From NCBI GenBank assembly GCA_007133115.1, contig SLNI01000211.1, forward strand, positions 1 to 5,364: a stretch of DNA of 5,364 nucleotides. The letters run 5' to 3'. The notes beneath the pieces are model-generated. The model searched no databases and had not been told where the DNA came from. It saw only the letters and a list, made by a program, of their open reading frames with translations. The position numbers and the translations under genes were made by a program. Below, in pieces: positions 1 to 4,918 of the stretch (within the stretch, counting starts at the first letter, position 1; each line of letters opens with the position of its first letter). The stretch comes from Thioalkalivibrio sp. Its GTDB lineage: Bacteria > Pseudomonadota > Gammaproteobacteria > Ectothiorhodospirales > Ectothiorhodospiraceae.

Positions 1-669
1 CCGGTCCGTTTCTTCGAAATTCTTCGGGACTGCGGTGCACTCCGGGTTCTGTTTCCCGAACTCGACCGTCTGTTCGGGGTTCCCCAGCCGCCACGCTACC
101 ATCCGGAGATCGACACCGGGGTCCACACGCTGATGGTCCTGGAGCAAGCCAGCCAGCTCAGCGAGTCTCCCGAGGTGCGCTTCGCCGCGCTGGTGCACGA
201 CCTCGGAAAGGGCAATACGCCAGCCGATGTCCTGCCCAGCCATCATGGCCACGAGGAACGCGGTGTCCGGCTCATCGAAGCGCTATCGGCGCGACTGCGT
301 GTTCCCAAGCGTTATCGGGAGATCGCGATCCGTGTCGCGCGCTACCATGGCTGGGTACACCGCGTGTTCGAATTGCGCCCCGTGACCATCATGAAGCTGG
401 TCGAAGGCATCGATGCGCTGCGGCGGCCCGAGGGACTGGAACCGTTCCTCCATGCCGTGGAAGCCGATTTTCGTGGCCGGAAGGGCTTCGTGGAGCGTCC
501 GTACCCTCAGGCTGCAGCGGTACGAGCCGCGGTGCGGGCCGCAGCCGCCGTTTCCCCCCAGCCTTTCCTGGAGAGCGGTCTGCAGGGGACGAAACTCGGT
601 TCAGCGCTGCGCAGGGCGCGCATCGCGGCTATCGCTGAACGGCATCGGCAGGACCCGCCGGGACATTGA
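1..669 (+). CDS. cca: CCA tRNA nucleotidyltransferase, C-terminal part with HD domain (5' truncated)
   Basis: This is the last 222 residues of an E. coli-type Cca, which adds or repairs the 3' CCA end of tRNAs in the cytoplasm. The frame is open from base 1 and the start lies upstream, so the nucleotidyltransferase head is not seen. The visible part opens with the tRNA-binding segment (FFEILRDCGALRVLFPELD, residues 3-21) and continues PEIDTGVHT. An HD-domain signature follows, with a His at 42 and His-Asp at 66-67 in ALVHDLGKG, then HHGHE at 81-85. In E. coli the HD domain gives metal-dependent phosphatase and 2',3'-cyclic phosphodiesterase activities in addition to CCA addition. The C-terminal piece contains EADFRGRKGF and ends RRARIAAIAERH, parallel to E. 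coli Cca (412 aa in full). The HD residues look intact. An ATG at 133 is internal, because the homology runs well before it. The next gene starts 78 bases downstream. Confidence 0.95.
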   Translation, partial: PVRFFEILRDCGALRVLFPELDRLFGVPQPPRYHPEIDTGVHTLMVLEQASQLSESPEVRFAALVHDLGKGNTPADVLPSHHGHEERGVRLIEALSARLRVPKRYREIAIRVARYHGWVHRVFELRPVTIMKLVEGIDALRRPEGLEPFLHAVEADFRGRKGFVERPYPQAAAVRAAVRAAAAVSPQPFLESGLQGTKLGSALRRARIAAIAERHRQDPPGH

Positions 670-734
670 GCGGTCCCGCCAACTTGCCTGCCGGCACCCG
701 GCACCGTACCCTTCCGAGCGCCAAGTTTTTTGCC

Positions 735-740
735 GAGGAA
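735..740 (+). promoter_or_regulatory. Ribosome binding site of the methyltransferase gene
   Basis: GAGGAA lies 7 bases before the ATG at 748. It decides the start in favour of this ATG over an in-frame TTG at 730, which would add six residues (MPRKQP) and has no comparable site in front. Confidence 0.75.
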
Positions 741-747
741 ACAACCC

Positions 748-1404
748 ATGGACTTTGCCCAGGCGCGCACCAACATGGTGGAACAACAGGTTCGGCCCTG
801 GGACGTGCTGGACATGCGCGTGCTGGACGTCATGGAAGCACTGCCCCGAGAGCATTTCGTACCGGAAGGCCGCGAAGGGCTGGCCTATGCCGATACCGAG
901 ATTCCGCTGGAGCAGGGGGAGCGGATGCTCGCGCCGAGGGTCGTGGGCCGATTGCTGCAGGCACTGGCACCCGGGAACACGGAAACGGCGCTGGAGATCG
1001 GCACGGGCTCGGGCTATGTGACCGCCTGTCTGGCACACCTCTGCGCGCAGGTGGACAGTGTCGAGCGCATCGATGCCCTGCGGCTTGCAGCCCGGTCTCG
1101 CCTGGACGCGGCGGGCATCCAGAACGCCAGTCTGCGCACAGCGACGGTAACGCCCGAATGGTCGCCCGCACGGACCCGCTATGACCTGATCAGCGTGAAC
1201 GGAGCCATGACCGAGTACCACCCGTTCCTGCAGCGTCACCTGAGTCTGGGTGGCCGCCTGTTCGTGGTCTTCGGCAAGCCACCGGCGATGGAGGCGCTGC
1301 TCGTCACGCGTGTGGCGGAAAACAGCTACCGCACGGAGCGCCTGTTCGAAACCACCCTGAAACCGCTGGTGGGATTCGAGCAGCGGGCCGAGTTCGTCTT
1401 CTGA
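748..1404 (+). CDS. Protein-L-isoaspartate O-methyltransferase family protein (divergent, tolC-linked type)
   Basis: A 218-residue cytoplasmic SAM-dependent methyltransferase of the PCMT family. True Pcm methylates isoaspartyl residues to start repair of damaged proteins. Visible are the N-terminal NMVEQQVRPWDVLD (9-22), the ALPREHFVPE segment (31-40) that matches VPREKFVDE of E. coli Pcm, SAM motif I LEIGTGSGY (82-90), and the acidic ribose-binding SVERI (104-108). A late GGRLFVVFG strand (168-176) and a C-terminal EFVF complete the fold. Two substrate-side motifs of canonical Pcm are changed. The GQTISQP loop is GERMLAP (57-63), and the VTAAPPEIP strip is VNGAMTEYHP (150-159). I recall this variant as a recurring subfamily encoded next to tolC in Gammaproteobacteria and usually annotated as Pcm. 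The fold is confident; isoaspartyl activity is uncertain, so I give no gene symbol. The gap to tolC is 106 bases, so cotranscription is possible but not shown. Confidence 0.88.
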   Translation: MDFAQARTNMVEQQVRPWDVLDMRVLDVMEALPREHFVPEGREGLAYADTEIPLEQGERMLAPRVVGRLLQALAPGNTETALEIGTGSGYVTACLAHLCAQVDSVERIDALRLAARSRLDAAGIQNASLRTATVTPEWSPARTRYDLISVNGAMTEYHPFLQRHLSLGGRLFVVFGKPPAMEALLVTRVAENSYRTERLFETTLKPLVGFEQRAEFVF

Positions 1405-1469
1405 GCGCGCGAATCGGGTCGCAAACGGGGCCGGCACAGTGCCACAGACGTCCCATCGCGGCCGGTCTC

Positions 1470-1480
1470 TGCTAAGATTA
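1470..1480 (+). promoter_or_regulatory. Candidate extended -10 promoter for tolC
   Basis: TGCTAAGAT (1470-1478) fits an extended -10 pattern TGnTAnnAT about 33 bases before the tolC ATG. It would give a leader of roughly 25 bases. There is no good -35 at the expected spacing (bases near 1450 read GTCCCA), as is common for extended -10 promoters. It sits in the 106-base gap between the methyltransferase and tolC, the only A/T-rich patch there. This is inference from sequence pattern alone. Confidence 0.4.
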
Positions 1481-1510
1481 GAGCACTTTGGCGGCCCGGG
1501 AATCGACCCC

Positions 1511-2827
1511 ATGAAAATGCTTCGTACCCTTTGTGTCGCAGCGGCACTTGCGGCGCTGTCGGCGCTTCCACTCCATGCGGCGGACCTGTTGCAGGTTTAC
1601 CAGGATGCCCTCGCCAACGATGCGGAGCTGCGCGCCGCCGAGGCCAATTACCGGGCCGTGCTCGAAGCCAAGCCGCTGGCCCGCTCGGCACAGCTGCCTC
1701 AGATCTCCGCCGATGCCGAACTGGGTGGCTTTTACTCGGATCCCGACGGCAGGGACAGCGTCGACGGGAGCCGATACGACCTCTCGCTCAACCTGTTCCA
1801 GAGCCTGTTCGATCGGCGCAACCAGATCGGTGTCACCCAGGCCGACCTGCAGATCGCCAGCGCCGCGGCGGACCTCGACGCGACACGTCAGGAACTGATA
1901 CGCCGCGTGGCCGAGGCCTATTTCGATGTCCTTCTCGCCGAGGAAACCCTGACCTTCCGCCGCGCGGAGAAACAGGCCATCGCCCGGCAGCTCGAACAGA
2001 CGCAGCGCCGCTTCGAGGTAGGGCTGATTGCGATTACCGACGTGAAAGAGGCTCAGGCCCGGTTCGATATCGCCAGGTCCGACGAAATCGCTGCGGAGAA
2101 CGACGTCAACCTGGCCAACGAGCGGCTGGCCGTCATCACCAACACCTATTACGACCGTCTGGCGGCCCTGAAGCCGGATGCGATGCTGCCGACCGGGCCG
2201 GAGCCCGAAGATCCCGAACAGTGGGTCTCCGTGGCCCTGGAGCAGAACCAGGATCTGATCGCACGCCGCCTGCAGGCTGAAATCGCCCGTGAACAGATCG
2301 GTCGTCAGCGCGCCGAGGGACTCCCGACGCTGGGACTCGCCGCCTCCATCGGCGATACCGGTTACAGCGGTGTCAACGGCCTCCCGGGGTTCATCGACAG
2401 CACCGATGCGCGAGTCGGCCTGCGCCTCGACGTGCCGCTCTACACGGGTGGCCGGGTCAGCGCCCTGACCCGGGAAGCACGGGAACAGTTCGAGGCCGCC
2501 CAGGAGGGCGTCGTGCTGACCGAGCGGAGGGTCGTCCAGCTCACCCGCAGCAGCTTCCTGTCGGTGGTGTCCAACGCGGCCCGGGCCAATGCCTTGCGGC
2601 AGGCGGTCATTTCGAACCAGGCGGCACTCGAGTCAACCGAGGCCGGTTTCGAAGTGGGAACGCGGACCCAGGTCGATGTGCTCCTGGCCCTTCAGGAACT
2701 CTTCCGGGCGGAACGGGATCAGGCCCAGTCTCGCTACACCTTCCTGGTGGACCGGCTGCGGCTGCAGCGCGCGGTCGGCAGCCTGACCGAGGCGGACCTG
2801 CAGCGCATCAACCAGTTCCTGGAATGA
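1511..2827 (+). CDS. tolC: TolC-family outer membrane efflux/secretion channel
   Basis: A 438-residue TolC protein, the trimeric outer-membrane channel-tunnel that partners with inner-membrane pumps (RND, MFS, ABC) and type I secretion systems. Residues 1-23 are a signal peptide: basic MKMLR, a hydrophobic Ala/Leu core, and likely cleavage at LHA|AD. The mature protein starts ADLLQVYQDALANDAEL, like E. coli ENLMQVYQQARLSNPEL. Two tandem outer-membrane-efflux repeats follow. Repeat one includes AYFDVLLAEE (136-145) and RRFEVGLIAITDVKEAQ (166-182); repeat two includes LRLDVPLYTGG (304-314) and GFEVGTRTQVDVLLA (379-393). The ATG at 1511 is chosen over an in-frame GTG at 1439 because only it places the signal peptide at the N-terminus; a weak GGGAA site lies 8 bases before it. 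The protein ends just after LTEADLQ and lacks the long C-terminal tail of E. coli TolC (471 aa mature). At the inner aperture the second Asp ring is replaced by Leu392. No pump gene is adjacent. Confidence 0.95.
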   Translation: MKMLRTLCVAAALAALSALPLHAADLLQVYQDALANDAELRAAEANYRAVLEAKPLARSAQLPQISADAELGGFYSDPDGRDSVDGSRYDLSLNLFQSLFDRRNQIGVTQADLQIASAAADLDATRQELIRRVAEAYFDVLLAEETLTFRRAEKQAIARQLEQTQRRFEVGLIAITDVKEAQARFDIARSDEIAAENDVNLANERLAVITNTYYDRLAALKPDAMLPTGPEPEDPEQWVSVALEQNQDLIARRLQAEIAREQIGRQRAEGLPTLGLAASIGDTGYSGVNGLPGFIDSTDARVGLRLDVPLYTGGRVSALTREAREQFEAAQEGVVLTERRVVQLTRSSFLSVVSNAARANALRQAVISNQAALESTEAGFEVGTRTQVDVLLALQELFRAERDQAQSRYTFLVDRLRLQRAVGSLTEADLQRINQFLE

Positions 2828-2841
2828 TCAGAAGCCTCGCC

Positions 2842-2870
2842 GGGGTCGAAACCCACGGGTTTTCGACCTC
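2842..2870 (+). terminator. Hairpin after tolC, probable transcript end or 3' stabiliser
   Basis: GGGGTCGAAA (2842-2851) pairs with TTTTCGACCTC (2860-2870) through ten pairs, with one G-T wobble and one bulged T. Inner CC/GG pairs extend it around a tiny loop. It starts 14 bases after the tolC stop codon. No T-run follows, so it is not a textbook intrinsic terminator. Termination, pausing or 3'-end protection are all possible. Confidence 0.5.
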
Positions 2871-2905
2871 CACCGGCCGCTGTCGTCGTGCGATCGCGGC
2901 CGTGG
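2870..2905 (+). other. Second intergenic hairpin in the leader of the NTPase gene
   Basis: CGGCCGC (2874-2880) and GCGGCCG (2896-2902) form a perfect 7-pair stem around a 15-base loop. Three more pairs lie outside it after a bulged C (CCA 2870-2872 with TGG 2903-2905). The structure ends 14 bases before the GGAGG site at 2920. It may belong to the 5' leader of the NTPase-metA transcript or be part of a tandem terminator. Very GC-rich DNA forms such stems by chance fairly often. Confidence 0.3.
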
Positions 2906-2919
2906 CCCACGCACTCGGC

Positions 2920-2924
2920 GGAGG
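2920..2924 (+). promoter_or_regulatory. Ribosome binding site of the P-loop NTPase gene
   Basis: GGAGG lies 9 bases before the ATG at 2934. It rules out the in-frame TTG at 2925, which is directly against this site with no room for initiation. Confidence 0.75.
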
Positions 2925-2933
2925 TTGCGACCC

Positions 2934-3785
2934 ATGCGCCTGACCGCCGACGAATACCGCCGCCTGCCGAACCGGAGCATCACGCTTCTGGGAATGTCGG
3001 GTGTGGGCAAGACGCACCTGTCCAATCTTCTGCGCCGGGAGGACTGGTTTCATTATTCCGGAGATTACCGGATCGGAACCCGCTACCTCAGCGAACCCAT
3101 TCTGGACAACATCAAGGCACAGGCGATGCAGGTGCGTTTTCTCCGCGACCTGATCCGCTCCGATTCGATTCAGATCATCAACAATATCGGGGTCGACAAC
3201 CTGCAGCCCGTTTCGAGTTTCCTGGGAAAGCTCGGCAACCCTGAGCGCGACGGACTCTCGCTGACCGAGTTCAAGCGACGCCAGGCCCTGCACCACGCGG
3301 CGGAAATCCAGGCCATGCTGGACGTGCCGGCCTTCATCCAGAAGGCGCGCAGCCTGTTCGGGTATCCCCATTTCATCAACGATGCCGGCGGTTCGGTCAG
3401 CGAGCTCGATTCGCCGGAAGTGCTGGAGACGCTCGCCAGGCACACCCTGATTCTGTATATCCGCGCCACCGAGGAAGACGAGAGCCACTTGATCGCGCGC
3501 GCAGAACGGGATCCGAAACCGCTTTACTACCGCGAGGATTTCCTGAACGACCGGCTGCAGCACTACATGGTGGAGCACGGCCTGGAATACTCGGCGCAGA
3601 TCGAACCCGACGATTTCGTTCGGTGGGTTTTCCCCTACCTGTTCCGCTCACGTCTGCCGCGTTACGAAGCCATTGCCAAGACGTACGGGTACACGCTGGT
3701 CAGCAGCGAGATTGCGCAGGTCAGAACCGCCGCCGATTTCGACGACCTGGTGATGCTAGCGCTGGATCGCGAGGGTGGGCACTGA
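2934..3785 (+). CDS. Uncharacterised P-loop NTPase (kinase-like), coupled to metA
   Basis: A 283-residue soluble protein with no signal peptide or membrane segment. A clear Walker A motif GMSGVGKT sits at residues 20-27 after a short beta strand (SITLL), the layout of small-molecule kinases and other P-loop proteins. Segments that look constrained follow: DWFHYSGDYRIGTRYL (37-52), FLRDLIRSDSI (69-79), the FLGKLGNPERDGLSLTEFKRRQ stretch (96-117), and HFINDAGGSVSELD (146-159), where Asp150 after a hydrophobic strand could act as Walker B. LILYIRATEEDE (172-183) and KPLYYREDFL (195-204) come later. I recall a conserved family annotated only as 'ATPase' in alpha- and gammaproteobacteria with this Walker A and DYRIGTRY block; I know of no assigned substrate. 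The stop codon overlaps the metA start by one base, pointing to coordinated expression with methionine synthesis. A phosphotransferase is possible but is inference from fold only. Confidence 0.9.
   Translation: MRLTADEYRRLPNRSITLLGMSGVGKTHLSNLLRREDWFHYSGDYRIGTRYLSEPILDNIKAQAMQVRFLRDLIRSDSIQIINNIGVDNLQPVSSFLGKLGNPERDGLSLTEFKRRQALHHAAEIQAMLDVPAFIQKARSLFGYPHFINDAGGSVSELDSPEVLETLARHTLILYIRATEEDESHLIARAERDPKPLYYREDFLNDRLQHYMVEHGLEYSAQIEPDDFVRWVFPYLFRSRLPRYEAIAKTYGYTLVSSEIAQVRTAADFDDLVMLALDREGGH
3771..3775 (+). promoter_or_regulatory. Ribosome binding site of metA, inside the NTPase gene
   Basis: GAGGG within the last codons of the NTPase gene lies 9 bases before the metA ATG at 3785. It supports this start over the upstream in-frame start at 3623, which would add 54 residues unrelated to the MetA family. 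Confidence 0.6.
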
Positions 3786-4855
3786 TGCCGCTGGTCGCAC
3801 ACACCGCGCTGCCGGCCTTCGAACGCCTGAGCCAGGAAGGCGCGACGGTGTTGCCCAGCGATTACGCGCTCCACCAGGACATCCGCGCGCTGCACATCGG
3901 CCTGCTGAACATGATGCCGGACGCCGCACTGGCGGCGACCGAACGGCAATTCTTCCGGCTGATCGGGGAAAGCAACCAGATCGCCCAGTTCTACATGCAC
4001 CCCTTCACGCTTGCCGAGCTGCCCCGCGGTCCGGGGGGCCAGGCGCACGTGGAGCAGTTCTACGAGAGCTTCGAGACCATCCAGCGCACCGGCCTGGACG
4101 CCCTGATCATCACCGGCGCCAACGTAAGCCAGCCGGATCTGGCGCTGGAACCCTTCTGGGAACCGCTCGCCGAAGTCGTGGACTGGGCCTGGCACAACGT
4201 GACCTCCACGCTGTGTTCCTGTCTGGCGACCCACGCGGTGATGCAGGGCCGGTATGGCGAACGGCGGCGCCCCCGCGGGCCGAAGCTCTGGGGCGTTTTC
4301 GATCACCGGGTGGTCGACCGCGAGCACCCTCTGGTCGCTGGGGTCAACACCCGTTTCGATGTGCCCCATTCCCGCTTCAACGACGTCTCGCGCGAGCAGT
4401 TCGAACGTCATGGGCTGAAGATCCTGGTCGAGGGCGCACGCGCCGGCGTGCATCTCGCGGTATCGCGGGACGGCTTTCGCACGGTCTTCTTCCAGGGGCA
4501 CCCGGAATACGACAGCATCAGCCTGCTGAAGGAATACAAGCGTGAGGTCGGTCGCTTCATCAACGGTGAGCGCGAGGACTTCCCGCCGCTGCCGGAGAAC
4601 TACCTGGCGCCGCAGGCGGCCGCGATCCTGGACGAACACCGCGAACGGGTCGAGCAGGCCCTGCAACGGCGCGCGCCGGCGCCGCCGCTGCCGGAGGCCC
4701 TGCTGCTGGACCGGCTCGACAACACCTGGCACGACAGCGCGCTGGCCGTCGTGAACAACTGGATCGGCAACGTCTACCAGCTGACCAATGTCGACCGCCG
4801 GATCCCCTTCCGACCGAGTATCGACCCCGACGACCCGCTCGGCTGGCGCCGCTGA
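3785..4855 (+). CDS. metA: Homoserine O-acyltransferase, MetA family (succinyl- or acetyl-donor uncertain)
   Basis: A 356-residue cytoplasmic enzyme that activates the hydroxyl of L-homoserine with an acyl-CoA, the first committed step of methionine synthesis. MetA signatures run in order: LHIGLLNMMP (36-45), QFYESFETIQ (91-100), DALIITGAN (105-113), HNVTSTLCSCLATHAVMQ (137-154), PHSRFND (194-200) and QGHPEYD (237-243). By alignment from memory to E. coli MetA (catalytic Cys142, His235, Glu237; Arg249 binding homoserine), the equivalents are Cys146, His239, Glu241 and Arg253, all present. The C-terminus NNWIGNVYQLT (324-334) matches TNWLNYYVYQIT. Differences are Ser115 at the acyl-donor selection position (Gly in succinyl-, Glu in acetyl-type), no Lys pair after LNMMP, and about 30 extra residues around 275-310. 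The ATG shares one base with the preceding TGA (TGATG). It is a member of the glutamine-amidotransferase-like MetA family, not the alpha/beta-hydrolase MetX. Confidence 0.92.
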   Translation: MPLVAHTALPAFERLSQEGATVLPSDYALHQDIRALHIGLLNMMPDAALAATERQFFRLIGESNQIAQFYMHPFTLAELPRGPGGQAHVEQFYESFETIQRTGLDALIITGANVSQPDLALEPFWEPLAEVVDWAWHNVTSTLCSCLATHAVMQGRYGERRRPRGPKLWGVFDHRVVDREHPLVAGVNTRFDVPHSRFNDVSREQFERHGLKILVEGARAGVHLAVSRDGFRTVFFQGHPEYDSISLLKEYKREVGRFINGEREDFPPLPENYLAPQAAAILDEHRERVEQALQRRAPAPPLPEALLLDRLDNTWHDSALAVVNNWIGNVYQLTNVDRRIPFRPSIDPDDPLGWRR

Positions 4856-4874
4856 CCGAGCCCCACGGACCTCT

Positions 4875-4894
4875 GGTGTCCTTTGACAGGACCC
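4875..4894 (+). other. Small hairpin between metA and the transporter gene
   Basis: GTCCT (4878-4882) pairs with AGGAC (4888-4892) around a 5-base loop. GG/CC pairs (4875-4876 with 4893-4894) lie beyond a bulged T. It begins 20 bases after the metA stop. No T-run follows, so calling it a terminator is weak. It overlaps the candidate -35 box of the next gene, so the two readings compete. Confidence 0.25.
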
Positions 4895-4911
4895 TGGCGG
4901 ACCCCGATAGA
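4883..4911 (+). promoter_or_regulatory. Candidate sigma-70 promoter for the transporter gene
   Basis: A perfect -35 box TTGACA (4883-4888) is followed after 17 bases by GATAGA (4906-4911), a poor -10 matching TATAAT at three positions. Transcription would start about at the GTG codon at 4919, which would make the message leaderless or nearly so. The -35 is striking in such GC-rich DNA, but the weak -10 keeps confidence low. Confidence 0.3.
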
Positions 4912-4918
4912 GAACCAC

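Noticed and set aside
684..712. TTGCCT, 17-base spacer, TACCCT as a promoter for the methyltransferase gene
   Set aside because: It matches consensus at only 4/6 and 3/6 positions, which is expected by chance in a gap of this size.
681..731. Possible terminator after cca: TGCCGG/CCGGCA stem (689-703), outer AACTTG/CAAGTT pairs (681-686 with 722-727), then a T-run (726-731)
   Set aside because: The outer stem is only six pairs around a 35-base loop and the strong inner stem lies 22 bases from the T-run, so the parts do not make a convincing intrinsic terminator.
1429..1466. Repeated GGCCGG (1429 and 1461) and a small GGCA/TGCC stem before tolC
   Set aside because: Too short and too ordinary in GC-rich DNA to be called an operator or repeat element.
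601..1512. A 303-codon minus-strand open frame over the methyltransferase gene
   Set aside because: It is antisense to a gene with clear family motifs, has no family resemblance of its own, and spans two intergenic gaps without its own start signals.
3623..3784. Longer metA reading from an upstream start (54 extra residues)
   Set aside because: The extra residues are the NTPase gene read in another frame and resemble no MetA N-terminus. The ATG at 3785 has its own GAGGG site and overlaps the previous stop in a standard coupling arrangement.
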